DNA of 64,000 bases from an uncultured bacterium. Lineage in GTDB: Bacteria > Planctomycetota > UBA1135 > GCA-002686595. A program made the position numbers and the translations under genes. Positions 8,429 through 16,938 of this stretch are shown piece by piece; the first letter of the stretch is position 1, and every line of letters starts with the position of its first letter. The notes beneath the pieces are model-generated. The model saw only the letters and a list, made by a program, of their open reading frames with translations. It had not been told where the DNA came from and did no database searches. The stretch covers positions 179,783 to 243,782 of the forward strand of contig CALJGV010000004.1 in assembly GCA_938075305.1 (NCBI GenBank), given 5' to 3'.

Positions 8429-9208
8429 GTGAGGATCCGTGTCCTCGCGAGCGGCAGCCGCGGGAACGCGGCGCTCCTCTGGGCAGGGAGCCAGGTGCTC
8501 CTGCTCGACTCTGGTCTCCCGGTGAACGCCATGACCGAGCGGCTCACGGAGTCGCGGGTCGGGCTCAAGGCAATCGATCACGTCGTGGTGACCCATGGGC
8601 ACCTCGACCACAGCCGCACTGCGGGGATCGTCGCCAAACGTCACGGCGCCACTCTCCACGCCCCTGCAGAGATCCTCGAGCACAGGGCCGTGAAGCGCGC
8701 TCCCAGCCGCCAGGCCCTCGGCGTAGGGGTGGAGAACGTCCTCGGAGAAGGGCTGGACGGCGTGTCGATCCACACCATGGCCGTCCCCCATGACTGCTTC
8801 CCCACCCTCGCCTTTCGTATCGAACACGGTGGCCGAGCCTTGGGCCTCCTGACCGACTGCGGCGAGCCCCGGGAGGACGTGGCCAGGGCCCTGGGTGACA
8901 CGGACGTGTTGCTGCTCGAGGCCAACCATGACCTGGAGCTCCTGCAGGGTGGCCCCTATCCCCAGTCCCTCAAGGACCGGGTCATGGGCCCGGGCGGGCA
9001 CCTGTCCAACGACCAGATGACGGTGATGCTTCGTCGCCTCGCTGGCCCCCGCCTCCATACCCTGGTGCTGCTCCACCTCTCGGCCCACAACAACCGCCCT
9101 GAGCTCGCGAGCGAGGCCGCCCGCCGAACCCTGGAGCAGATGGGACGCGCCGACGTGCGCGTCCTCTGCGCCGAACAGGACCGCCCCCTCGAGACCCTCG
9201 ACGTGTGA
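8429..9208 (+). CDS. MBL-fold metal-dependent hydrolase, YycJ/WalJ-like
   Basis: A 259-residue metallo-beta-lactamase-fold protein from a GTG start at 8429. The N-terminus MRIRVLASGSRGNAALLW is typical of the YycJ/WalJ group. Metal ligands are seen in THGHLDH (near residue 53-59), in PHDC, in the DCGE region (LGLLTDCGEP), and in LLHLSAHNNRPE near the end, which matches the HLSxxNN signature of the group. Relatives act on DNA or RNA and have been linked to replication and cell-wall signalling in Firmicutes; activity here is inferred only. Its stop overlaps the GTG of the nitroreductase gene, and a 24-base gap separates it from the regulator gene. Confidence 0.88.
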   Translation: MRIRVLASGSRGNAALLWAGSQVLLLDSGLPVNAMTERLTESRVGLKAIDHVVVTHGHLDHSRTAGIVAKRHGATLHAPAEILEHRAVKRAPSRQALGVGVENVLGEGLDGVSIHTMAVPHDCFPTLAFRIEHGGRALGLLTDCGEPREDVARALGDTDVLLLEANHDLELLQGGPYPQSLKDRVMGPGGHLSNDQMTVMLRRLAGPRLHTLVLLHLSAHNNRPELASEAARRTLEQMGRADVRVLCAEQDRPLETLDV

Positions 9209-9954
9209 CCGCGATGAGCGATGCTGACCCCGTCCTCGGCGCCATGCGCCGCCACCGGTCGATCCGCGACTTCGGTCCCGAGCCGGTCCCCGACGAGCAC
9301 ACGGAGCGCGCCGTGGAGGCCGCGCAATGCGCCGCGACCTCGAGCTGGATCCAGGCCTATCAACTGCTCCAGGTCATCGACCCCACCGAGCGCTCCACGC
9401 TCGCGCAGCTCGCGGGGGGGCAGCCCCAGGTGGAGCGCGCCGGCGCGTTCTTCATCATCTCCGGGGACACACGCCGTCATCGCCTCCTTGCCCGACGTGA
9501 GGGCGCGCCATACGCCAACTCTGCGGAGCTCTTCGTCCTCGCCACCGTGGACGCCAGCCTGTTCGCCCAGAACCTCACCCTGGCCTTCGAGTCGATGGGG
9601 TACGGCACGTGCTACATCGGCGGAATCCGTAACCACCTCGCCGAGGTGGACCGCCTGCTCGAGCTCCCCGAGGGCGTGTACCCGCTCTTCGGCCTCTGCG
9701 TCGGCGTCCCGGCCAGCGACCCCGGCACTCGTCCCAGGCTCCCCGCGCGGACCATCTGGAGCCAAGGGCGCTATCCCTCCGATGAGGAGGTCATGGCCAG
9801 CGCGGACGCGTTCGACGAGCGCTCGGCCGCCTACTACGAGGAGCGTGGAGCGCCCGGCAGGAACTGGAGCGGCGGGGTCTGGCGCAAGTTCCGCCGCGCC
9901 CTCCGTCCCGACCTGCGCGAATTCTACGACTCGAAGGGCGCGTCCTTCGACTGA
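9205..9954 (+). CDS. NfsA/Frp-type FMN nitroreductase
   Basis: A 249-residue flavoprotein of the oxygen-insensitive NAD(P)H nitroreductase family. The family opening RRHRSIRDFGPEPVPD binds FMN phosphate, AAQCAATSSWIQAYQLLQV is the usual second element, and ESMGYGTCYIGGIRN with LFGLCVGVP form the flavin-binding core. The C-terminal excursion (ERSAAYYEERG, NWSGGVWRKFR) corresponds to the NfsA-type dimer arm. It reduces nitroaromatics or quinones using NADPH; the physiological substrate is unknown. The frame opens with GTG at 9205, overlapping the previous stop as GTGA, with an ATG nine bases later (9214) as an alternative. It is the last gene of the plus-strand run and meets the glycosyltransferase operon tail to tail. 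Confidence 0.9.
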   Translation: MTAMSDADPVLGAMRRHRSIRDFGPEPVPDEHTERAVEAAQCAATSSWIQAYQLLQVIDPTERSTLAQLAGGQPQVERAGAFFIISGDTRRHRLLARREGAPYANSAELFVLATVDASLFAQNLTLAFESMGYGTCYIGGIRNHLAEVDRLLELPEGVYPLFGLCVGVPASDPGTRPRLPARTIWSQGRYPSDEEVMASADAFDERSAAYYEERGAPGRNWSGGVWRKFRRALRPDLREFYDSKGASFD

Positions 9955-9968
9955 GCCCCGAGGCTCAG
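9951..9968. terminator. Hairpin spanning both convergent stop codons
   Basis: A perfect 7-base inverted repeat, CTGAGCC and GGCTCAG with a CCGA loop, covers the TGA of the nitroreductase on one strand and the TGA of the glycosyltransferase on the other. Only 10 bases separate these convergent genes, so a bidirectional terminator is the natural reading. There is no U-tract on either side, so intrinsic termination would be weak. Confidence 0.5.
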
Positions 9969-10711
9969 CTCCGCCCCGACGGGTCCTCTCGCGTGGACGG
10001 GTTCCCCGGGTTGAAGCCGGAGTAGTTCCACCGGACGATGGCCCAGAGCGCGATGAAGGCGTCCTTCAGGCCGATCTTCTTCCCCTCGTGATAGTTCCGG
10101 CCGTGATAGCTGATGGGCACCTCGTAGATGGTCACCCCCATCTTCGCGATCTTGGCCGTCACCTCGGGCTCCACCGCGAAGGTGCGAGACTGGATGTCGA
10201 GGGCCTGGGCGACCTCAGAGCGGTAGACCTTGTAGCAGGTCTCCATGTCCGACAGATGGAGGTCGGTGAAGATGTTGCTCAGCAGAGTGAGCAGCCGGTT
10301 GCCGTGGGTGTGCCAGAAGGCGTGGACCCGCCCGACGGGGACCTTTCGAAAGCGGCTCCCGTACACCACGTCGGCCACGTTGGCCTCGATCGGCTCCAGC
10401 AGCTTGGCGTAGTCGTCGGGGTCGTACTCGAGGTCGGCATCTTGGACCAGCACCACGTCCCCCGAGACGTTCTGGAAGCCCGTCTGAAGCGCCCCGCCCT
10501 TGCCGCGGTTCACCTCGTGGAAGATCGTCTGGATCTTCCCTGGGTGGGCCTCCTTGAGCTCACCCATGATCTCCCGCGACCGGTCCTTGGACCCGTCATC
10601 CACGAGGACCACCTCGATCTCGAACGGCTGCGCGAGCACCCGACCGACGATCTCGGCCAGGGTCCGCTCCTCGTTGTAGACCGGGATCACCACTGAGAGC
10701 TTCATCGTCAT
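9965..10711 (-). CDS. Family 2 glycosyltransferase, dolichol-phosphate-mannose-synthase-like
   Basis: A 248-residue GT2 enzyme with the GT-A fold: LSVVIPVYNEERTLAEIV at the start, EIEVVLVDDGSKDRS for nucleotide-sugar binding, GKGGALQTGF, and VLVQDADLEYDPDDY carrying the DxD metal motif near residue 92. The order and spacing match the DPM1/polyprenyl-phosphate glycosyltransferase group, which moves a sugar from GDP- or UDP-sugar to a lipid phosphate. There are no C-terminal membrane helices. The start ATG overlaps the stop of the preceding gene as ATGA. It is the last gene of a four-gene minus-strand glycosyltransferase operon for a surface polysaccharide or glycolipid. Confidence 0.9.
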   Translation of the reverse strand: MTMKLSVVIPVYNEERTLAEIVGRVLAQPFEIEVVLVDDGSKDRSREIMGELKEAHPGKIQTIFHEVNRGKGGALQTGFQNVSGDVVLVQDADLEYDPDDYAKLLEPIEANVADVVYGSRFRKVPVGRVHAFWHTHGNRLLTLLSNIFTDLHLSDMETCYKVYRSEVAQALDIQSRTFAVEPEVTAKIAKMGVTIYEVPISYHGRNYHEGKKIGLKDAFIALWAIVRWNYSGFNPGNPSTREDPSGRS

Positions 10712-11979
10712 GCTCCGGGCTCGTCGTCCATGGTAGTGAGCCCTGAGAAGAGCTCGTTCAGGCCCAGGAAGTCAGCGAAGCCCTCGTGTAGTTCCTGGTA
10801 TGCAGGCTCGCCCTCGATGCACCACATGGGGCGCAAGAACAGCGGGAGAATTTCAGAGTCCGGGCGGCGCCGGGCGTCCTGGATCGTCTTCCGGCGCGCC
10901 ATCCAGTGGTCCCAGCGGCCGAGGAGGTCATTGACGCCCACGAGGTCGGCGATCCCCACGCGGCCGATGCTGTCGTGGGTATGCACGTTCTTCCTCAGCT
11001 TGCGGAAGAGCTTCGGTCCGAGCCCGTCGTTGCCCAGGGTCTCCATGGACTCGATGCGGTAACGGTCGGCGTCACCGAGGTCGCTGTGGATGAACGCGCG
11101 CCGCACGGCGAGCCCCAGCATGGCCGGGAGCACCCGGCGGAGGTTGTCGTCGTCGTAGTTCTTCACGCACGCCAGCTGCGGGTTTCGGATCTGCAGCAGC
11201 CGCAGGCGCTCAAGGGGCACCCGGCCGCTGGTGCTGCTGTGGTGGTGGTAGCACACCGCGGAGGGCGCGTAACGGACTTCGTGCCCATGGACCCAGGTCC
11301 GCCAGCCGAGGTCGACGTCCTCGTAGTAGGCGAAGAACTCCTCGTCGAAGCCGCCCACCTCGAAGTAGGCATCCCGATCCATCGCCATGGCGCCGCCACA
11401 GGCGAAGAGCGTCTTGCGAGGCTGGTCGTACTTCTCGTGAGGATCGGCCAGGTAGCCGCGCTGGATCCCGATGCCGTGGAAGTTCATTCCGCCCGCCGCG
11501 GAGTTCAGGACCTTCCCGTCCCAGGACATCATCTTCGCGCTGCTGGCCACCGCCTCCTTGCGCACAATGGGCGCCACCAGCTCCCGGAGGAATCCCTCAT
11601 CCACATGGATGTCGTTGTTGAGGAACACCAGCACCTCGGGGTCGAGGTCTCCCTCGCAGGCCACGCGCGCGCCCTGGTTGCAGCCGGCGGAGAAGCCGAC
11701 GTTGCGGTCGTTCTCCACGAGCTTGACCCAGGAGTGCTTCCTCTTCACCTCCTGCTGGCTGCCATCGTCGGAGCCGTTGTCCACCAGCACGACCTCGAAG
11801 CGGTCCTCCGGGTAATCGAGCCGGCGCAGGGTCGAGAAGCACGGCTCCAGGTGATGGCGCCCGTTCCAGTTGAGGATGATGATCGAGACGCGCGGAAGCT
11901 CCGTCGCGGTAAGCGGCTCAGTCCGCTCCACGAACAACTGCCGCTCCACTTCTTCGGGGTCAGGCCTCGACATCAACAT
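10708..11979 (-). CDS. Family 2 glycosyltransferase, rhamnosyltransferase-like
   Basis: A 423-residue GT2 enzyme. RVSIIILNWNGRHHLEPCFSTL opens the GT-A domain, VVLVDNGSDDGS binds the nucleotide, NVGFSAGCNQG is the usual loop, and VLVFLNNDIHVDEG carries the DxD-type metal site. GGFDEEFFAYYEDVDLGWRTWVHGHEVRYAPSAVCYHHHSST is the catalytic-base and acceptor region common to WbbL/rhamnosyl transferases. The C-terminal 150 residues are helical and not recognised. A tandem start (ATG TTG ATG) gives choices at 11979 and 11973; the upstream gene's TGA lies between them, so translation is coupled. It probably adds one sugar to a growing surface glycan. Confidence 0.9.
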   Translation of the reverse strand: MLMSRPDPEEVERQLFVERTEPLTATELPRVSIIILNWNGRHHLEPCFSTLRRLDYPEDRFEVVLVDNGSDDGSQQEVKRKHSWVKLVENDRNVGFSAGCNQGARVACEGDLDPEVLVFLNNDIHVDEGFLRELVAPIVRKEAVASSAKMMSWDGKVLNSAAGGMNFHGIGIQRGYLADPHEKYDQPRKTLFACGGAMAMDRDAYFEVGGFDEEFFAYYEDVDLGWRTWVHGHEVRYAPSAVCYHHHSSTSGRVPLERLRLLQIRNPQLACVKNYDDDNLRRVLPAMLGLAVRRAFIHSDLGDADRYRIESMETLGNDGLGPKLFRKLRKNVHTHDSIGRVGIADLVGVNDLLGRWDHWMARRKTIQDARRRPDSEILPLFLRPMWCIEGEPAYQELHEGFADFLGLNELFSGLTTMDDEPGA

Positions 11980-14768
11980 TTCTCTTCGCCTCGCGAACTC
12001 TGGCCGGTCTCTTCTGTTCGGGTCAGGGTGAGTCGGCTCAAGCGCAAGTAGACGTCACCCAGGCCCTCGGTGGACGCTCGGAGAGACAAGAACTTCGCGC
12101 CGTGTTCCACCGGCAGATTCAGGGACAGCCCCCGGGCCTCGGTGCGCCCCTCGGAGCGCGTCGGGGCAATCTCCCCGGCCTTGCCTCCATCCACGAGAAC
12201 CTCGCCTGCGAGCACGATGGTGTCCTCCGGGGCGAAATACTCCAAGTCGAGCGTGAGGGTGTACTCCCCCTCCGGGACCCCCCCTAGGTCCCAATCCGCT
12301 GCGGCCCCTGGCCGCATCAACAGCATGTCGGCGGCCTGCTGCTCACAGGCGCCGCGCCGCGCCGCGGTATCGAGTGCTCCGCGGATCATCGCCGGCCCTT
12401 CGGTACTTCCCCGCGCATCGCGCTCCACCGTGCAGAGCGACCGGTAACGCGCTTCCGTCTCCTCCCCGTTCTCGACGATGGTCTTGATCGGGATCCAATC
12501 CGCCGTCGCGAGCCGCTCGCGAAGCTCGGCGTCCTCGACCATCATCGCCATCTTGTCCGCGAGGTCCGCAGCTGAGCCCAGCTCGAAGAGCAGACCATCC
12601 ACGCCGTCCCTGACGAACTCCGCCATCCCTCCTCGGTCGCTGGCGAGGACCGGCGTCCCCGTGAGGAAGGCCTCGTGGATGGTGATCGGCGAGTTCTCGT
12701 ACCAGAGGCTCGGCACGACGAGCGCGTCGAGGTCAGCGTAGACCTCGGACAACCGCCCATTGTCGAAGCGACCATGGAAGGTCACCGGAGCGCCGTCTGC
12801 GAGATCGGCCAGGTGTCGGTGGTGCTCGTCGGCCTCGGGGTCGAAGCCGCCGTGGACGTCCAGGTGGACGCGGTCGCCGAGCCCGCGCTCCTGCAGGAGG
12901 CGCATGGCTTGTACGAGCGTCTCCCCGCCCTTGTACCAGACAAGCGTCCCGACGAAGCCGAAGCGCACCCTCCCCTCGGGGCACCGGGTCTTCTCGAGCG
13001 CCTCCACGTGGTCCGTCCGCATCCCGTTGTCCGAGAACAGGAAGGTGTGCGGGTCGAAGCCGCCATGCGCGAGGTACATGTCCCGCAGGAACCGGCTCGG
13101 GCTGATGCGGAGGTCCGCGGCGGCGTAGGCCGCAGGGACGAGCTCCTCACGGCTGCGGAGCTCGGAGTACTCCGACGCGCGCCGCTGGGCGAGCTCGGGG
13201 GACACCTTCAGCTCCTTGATCGTCCCCGCCAGGGAGGAGAGCACCTTCCCCGCCCCGAGGGTCCCGTCCAAGCGGTGCGCCCGCTCCACCTGGTCGAGCC
13301 CACGCTCCTTGATGCAGAGGAAGCAGCCGCTCCCCATGTTGCTCGGGCAGATGGAGCCATCGGGGCGGATCATCTGCACCCGCGGGCAGAGGCCCCAGTA
13401 GTCATGACAGGTCACCACCGTGGCGAGCCCGCGTCCCCGCGCGATCTCCACGAGCCGAGCCGAGAGGTGGATCAGGTGCTGGAAGTGAACCAGGTCCGGC
13501 TCGACCCGGTCGAGGACCTGGCGGAAGGCGGCCTCCGGCCCCTCCTTGATGAAGCTCTCCCTGAGGCTGCCGTGGTCCAGGCGGTGGGTCATCCGGAGGA
13601 CCCTGAGCCCCTCGAACTCGTCCTCCCTCAGGCTGAACTCCGGCTCGTCGCCGCTCGCAGGCGCCCGCGTGAGGATCGTCACCTCGTGTCCGCGACGCTT
13701 CATCTCCTGGGCGAGGTTGAGGGTGTAGACCTCGGTGCCCGCCCAGGTATCGGGGGGGAAGCCGTGCACCACGTAGAGCAGCCGGAGCTTCCCACTCTCG
13801 CGCATCCTCGTGGTCGGGCGCCGCCGGGTCGTCTTGCCGCCGTCGTAGAGCCCACGGAAGGCCGCCTCGCGCAGCGCCCGCCCGCGCGCCCTGAGCGCCT
13901 CCGACTCGTCCGCCGGCAGCTCAAGGGCCTCGATCGCCGTGGCGTCCTCCGAGCTGAGCCGCACCGCGAGCACCGCCACGTCCTTGGGGGAGCCCACGCA
14001 GATCCGGTCGAGCCACTCGGCGTTGAACTCCGCGTCGACCCTGGCGCGCGCATACGTCTCCGCCTCGTCGTAGTCGTGGCTGTGCTCGACCACGGCCACG
14101 TCGTCGTAGACCACCTTGAATCCAGCCTCGAGGAAGGCCCGGGCCATGAGGATGTCCTCCCCGAAGGGCGTCCTCGGGAAGGGGTGCCGCTCCCAGAGCT
14201 CGCGCCGGAACGCCGACGCGACGTCGTTGAAGTTGTAGAGCAGTCGGCGCTCGTGGGGCCCCATGGCGGCGTACTCCGCCTCGGGGGGGAGGATCGTCTC
14301 CTTCCGTTCCGCCGCGTACCCGGGATCACCGGCGCTGAAGATCTTCGTCAGGGCGTCCGCGTCCGGGCGGGGGATGTTCCGGCAGTAGGCGGCGCCCACC
14401 TCGGGGTCCTCGAAGTTCCGGATCAGGTCCGCCAGCCAGGTGGGACCTCCGGGGATGGCGTCCTGGGTCAGAAAGACCATCAGGTCTCCCCGGGATCGGG
14501 CCGCGAGGAGGTTCCGGGTGTCCCCGTGATCGAACTCGACCCCGTGGATCCGCTCTCGACGGAGGGGCACCGGGAAGGTCGCGGCGCGCTCTCCCAGAAG
14601 CTCCCAGGTCCCATCGGTCGAGCCGGAGTCGATGGCCAGGAAGTCCCAGCCGAGGTCGATCTCCTGCGCACCGAGGGCGTCCAGGACGCGCTCCAGGAAC
14701 TCCATCCCCTGCCAGGTAGGCATGAGCACGGAGACGCGGGGGCTGGCCTGAGGGGCTGAGAAACTCAC
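11973..14768 (-). CDS. Trimodular glycosyltransferase: GT2, GT4 and C-terminal beta-sandwich
   Basis: A 931-residue protein with three parts. Residues 8-310 are a GT2 domain (VSVLMPTWQGMEFL, FLAIDSGSTDGTW, a DHGDTRN loop, MVFLTQDAIPG, FGEDILMARAFLEAG). Residues 327-765 are a GT4/GT-B domain: LRLLYVVHGFPPDTWAGTEVY is the acceptor-side opening, FGFVGTLVWYKGGETLVQAM starts the donor-binding half, and ALVVPSLWYENSPITIHEAFLTGTPVLASDRGGMAE is the E-x7-E region. Residues 790-931 are a beta-rich module (DWDLGGVPEGEYTLTLDLEYF, KFLSLRASTEGLGDVYLRL) resembling the carbohydrate-binding C domain of Wzt-type proteins. Two transferases in one chain suggest that two consecutive linkages are made. The GTG start is at 14768. 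The gene sits between other GT2 genes in the operon. Confidence 0.88.
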   Translation of the reverse strand: MSFSAPQASPRVSVLMPTWQGMEFLERVLDALGAQEIDLGWDFLAIDSGSTDGTWELLGERAATFPVPLRRERIHGVEFDHGDTRNLLAARSRGDLMVFLTQDAIPGGPTWLADLIRNFEDPEVGAAYCRNIPRPDADALTKIFSAGDPGYAAERKETILPPEAEYAAMGPHERRLLYNFNDVASAFRRELWERHPFPRTPFGEDILMARAFLEAGFKVVYDDVAVVEHSHDYDEAETYARARVDAEFNAEWLDRICVGSPKDVAVLAVRLSSEDATAIEALELPADESEALRARGRALREAAFRGLYDGGKTTRRRPTTRMRESGKLRLLYVVHGFPPDTWAGTEVYTLNLAQEMKRRGHEVTILTRAPASGDEPEFSLREDEFEGLRVLRMTHRLDHGSLRESFIKEGPEAAFRQVLDRVEPDLVHFQHLIHLSARLVEIARGRGLATVVTCHDYWGLCPRVQMIRPDGSICPSNMGSGCFLCIKERGLDQVERAHRLDGTLGAGKVLSSLAGTIKELKVSPELAQRRASEYSELRSREELVPAAYAAADLRISPSRFLRDMYLAHGGFDPHTFLFSDNGMRTDHVEALEKTRCPEGRVRFGFVGTLVWYKGGETLVQAMRLLQERGLGDRVHLDVHGGFDPEADEHHRHLADLADGAPVTFHGRFDNGRLSEVYADLDALVVPSLWYENSPITIHEAFLTGTPVLASDRGGMAEFVRDGVDGLLFELGSAADLADKMAMMVEDAELRERLATADWIPIKTIVENGEETEARYRSLCTVERDARGSTEGPAMIRGALDTAARRGACEQQAADMLLMRPGAAADWDLGGVPEGEYTLTLDLEYFAPEDTIVLAGEVLVDGGKAGEIAPTRSEGRTEARGLSLNLPVEHGAKFLSLRASTEGLGDVYLRLSRLTLTRTEETGQSSRGEEKC

Positions 14769-14780
14769 GGAATCAGGAGG

Positions 14781-15755
14781 TCAGGAGAGGCCGGCGGATG
14801 CGGTGCCCGGGAGGTCGAGGTCCAGCGCGCCGCTCCGGCGCACCTCGGACCAGTCTTCGCCGCCGCCGCGGCTGCCCACGTACTGGCCGAACACCTGAGC
14901 GGTGCGCAGGACCGGAGCGCGGAGGAGGTCCACCGCACGGGCGCCATGGCGGACCATGTAGGCGAGGTCACGGGAGAGCTCGAACGCGATCCCCTTGAGG
15001 GCCGAGGCCACCCCCGGTCGCACGGCGAAGCCGTGGAACTCGCGGTGGAACACCGCGTCGATGCGGTAGCGCTCGAAGGCCGCCCGCGGGCCGTAGCGGT
15101 GTGCGTGCTGCACCGTCGCGTCCCCGGCGTGGTGGATCGCGTGACCGCTCGCCATGGCACGCGCCGCCCAGGCGAAGTCCTCGCCGAAGGGGACCTCGGG
15201 GAAGGGCACCTCCGCCAGCACGCTGGCGCGGATGCAGCTCGCCACGTTGTTGAAGCGGAGCAACGCGATGCGCTCCGGGCCCGTCATCCCCTGGTAGTCC
15301 GAGGGTGAGTGCCAGCGCCGAGTCTCTGACCGGTCCGAGGCCTCAGGCGAATCCTCGACCGTGCGCGCGGTCAAGGCGTCGTCACCGTCGTTGGGCAGCA
15401 CCCGGGCCGTCACCCCAGCCACGGTCGGGTCCTCGAAGGGCGCGACCATGCGGGCGACGAAGTCTTCGCCCAGGGGGAGCGCGTCCTGGGAGAGGAAGAT
15501 CAAGTACTCGCCGCGGGCGCGCTCTGCGAGCGCGTTGCGGGTGCGCCCGTGTCCGAACTCCGAACCGGGGATCACGGTCACCGAGAACCCGGCGTCCTCG
15601 AGGAGCGGCACGGTCCCGTCCCCGCTGGAGGAGTCGATGGCGATGCACTCCAGGTCTCCCTCGAACCGCTGCTCGGCGAGCGCAGGCAGCAGCCGGCGCA
15701 GATCCCCTTCACCGTTGAAGGTGGGGATCAGGATCGAGACCTTGGGGAGCGACAT
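14781..15755 (-). CDS. Family 2 glycosyltransferase, rhamnosyltransferase-like
   Basis: A 324-residue GT2 protein from the ATG at 15755, where the conserved VSILIPTFNGEGDL begins five residues in. An in-frame ATG at 15815 would add 20 unrelated residues. ECIAIDSSSGDGT, EFGHGRTRN, YLIFLSQDALPLGEDF (DxD-type site) and FGEDFAWAARAMASGHAIHHAGDATVQHAH follow in family order. It is clearly paralogous to the first domain of the next, 931-residue gene, sharing the HGxTRN and FL(S/T)QDA motifs. It is first in the glycosyltransferase operon, with an AT-richer stretch upstream that looks like its promoter. Confidence 0.88.
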   Translation of the reverse strand: MSLPKVSILIPTFNGEGDLRRLLPALAEQRFEGDLECIAIDSSSGDGTVPLLEDAGFSVTVIPGSEFGHGRTRNALAERARGEYLIFLSQDALPLGEDFVARMVAPFEDPTVAGVTARVLPNDGDDALTARTVEDSPEASDRSETRRWHSPSDYQGMTGPERIALLRFNNVASCIRASVLAEVPFPEVPFGEDFAWAARAMASGHAIHHAGDATVQHAHRYGPRAAFERYRIDAVFHREFHGFAVRPGVASALKGIAFELSRDLAYMVRHGARAVDLLRAPVLRTAQVFGQYVGSRGGGEDWSEVRRSGALDLDLPGTASAGLS

Positions 15756-15789
15756 CGGGTGGAATGGGGAGAAGTCCCCCTTCGGAGAC

Positions 15790-15820
15790 ATTATCGAGCA
15801 CGAGGGGGCCCTCACCCCAA
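15790..15820 (-). promoter_or_regulatory. Candidate promoter of the glycosyltransferase operon
   Basis: On the minus strand a GATAAT hexamer (plus coordinates 15790-15795) lies about 35 bases before the first glycosyltransferase ATG. It matches the consensus -10 in five of six bases, in otherwise very GC-rich DNA. A TTGGGG at 15815-15820 could serve as a poor -35 with a long 19-base spacer. This is pattern matching only. Confidence 0.35.
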
Positions 15821-15870
15821 CCCAATCCGCCGATCAGGCGCCGCCTGGACCTTCGGCGATCGACTGTGAC

Positions 15871-16824
15871 TCAGCCCCGATCACAGAGCTCACGGAAGTT
15901 GCATCCGGAGCACTCGAAGCCAGCCCGATCCTCGGCGACCATCGGGAAATCCCCAGGATCTCCCTTGGAGTCGTCGGCGTCGAAGTGGACCGCTCGCATC
16001 TCGCCGATGGAGCTCTCGATGCGACCCAGCGCGGACTCCAGGGCCTCGTCTGTGACCTGCACCTCGGCCACCTCGCCGCTGAGCAGATACACGTCCGCGG
16101 CCGTGGTGCTACGGGGATCCACGCCCCAGTGCTCGCGGGCGTAGAAGGCGTAGATCTCGAGCTGGAAGCGGTCTCCCTCCGCGGGGCGCCCTGTCTTCCA
16201 GTCCAGGATCCGGACCGTCCCTCGTTCTCCCGAGCCGCGTTCCGAATCCCAGTACGCGAAGTCAGGGACCGCAAACACCTTGGTGCCGAAGAGCTCGAAG
16301 GTGCTCATGTCCTCGCACGCGAGCCAGTCCCCCGGCTGGGATTCCCTGGCCGATTCCAGCTTGGGGTCCTCGAAGAACGCCCCAAGACAGCCCGTGATGC
16401 GCTCCACGAACCGCTTGCCGTAGTCGCCCGCGGCGCCGGAGCCCTCGTCGATTCGATCCTCTTCGTAGTGATGCTCCGCGAGCCTGACCAATTTGGCTGG
16501 GCTCGCCTTCCAGGCCCCGTCGCGGGACTCCCTGTAGCCTGAGCGGAGCTGCTCCACGGCCCACTTGGTGGCCTCCTCCTGCGACCAGGGGAGCCCCTGG
16601 TCGCGCCGCGCGAAGTACTCGGCGATGGCTCGGTGGACGATGTCGCCCGCCAGCATCGGCATGCGCGTCATCTTCTTCAGCAGGTAGGCCTTCCGCCGCT
16701 CCGGGTCGGCGTTGCGACCCCAGCCCTGCCAGGAGAGGTAGTAGAGGTAGTAGTAGCGCCGCGGGCAGGCGGTGAACGACCGCGCCCTCGACGCGGACCA
16801 GGAGAGCTCGTGGACGAGTGCCAT
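15871..16824 (-). CDS. PD-(D/E)XK nuclease with Fe-S-type cysteines (RecB/Cas4/AddB-like)
   Basis: A 317-residue protein, started at ATG 16824 (the frame stays open 13 codons upstream without resemblance to the family). Residues 5-25 (LSWSASRARSFTACPRRYYY) are the usual opening of RecB/AddB/Cas4 nucleases. The nuclease core is at about 210-255: VPDFAYWDSERGSG, then RILDWKTG, then FQLEIYAFYARE, giving the D, DxK and Q/Y elements of PD-(D/E)XK. Four cysteines, C20 and C305-x2-C308-x5-C314, are placed as in the iron-sulfur cluster of AddB and Cas4. No helicase or CRISPR gene is near. It is probably a single-stranded or 5'-end DNA nuclease of unknown pathway. It stands alone between the prkA operon and the glycosyltransferase operon. 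Confidence 0.85.
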   Translation of the reverse strand: MALVHELSWSASRARSFTACPRRYYYLYYLSWQGWGRNADPERRKAYLLKKMTRMPMLAGDIVHRAIAEYFARRDQGLPWSQEEATKWAVEQLRSGYRESRDGAWKASPAKLVRLAEHHYEEDRIDEGSGAAGDYGKRFVERITGCLGAFFEDPKLESARESQPGDWLACEDMSTFELFGTKVFAVPDFAYWDSERGSGERGTVRILDWKTGRPAEGDRFQLEIYAFYAREHWGVDPRSTTAADVYLLSGEVAEVQVTDEALESALGRIESSIGEMRAVHFDADDSKGDPGDFPMVAEDRAGFECSGCNFRELCDRG

Positions 16825-16938
16825 TGCGGGTTCCAGAAGAGCCCTTCGAAGCCGCCGAATCAAGGGCCCTGCCCTATCCCCGCGGGCCGGGGCTCACCAG
16901 CGACCTCGGAGCGCCCAAGCGAGCGCTGCGCCGCCCCA

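Noticed and set aside
15871..16824. Cas4 as part of a CRISPR locus
   Set aside because: No repeats with regular spacers, and no cas1, cas2 or effector genes occur in the window.
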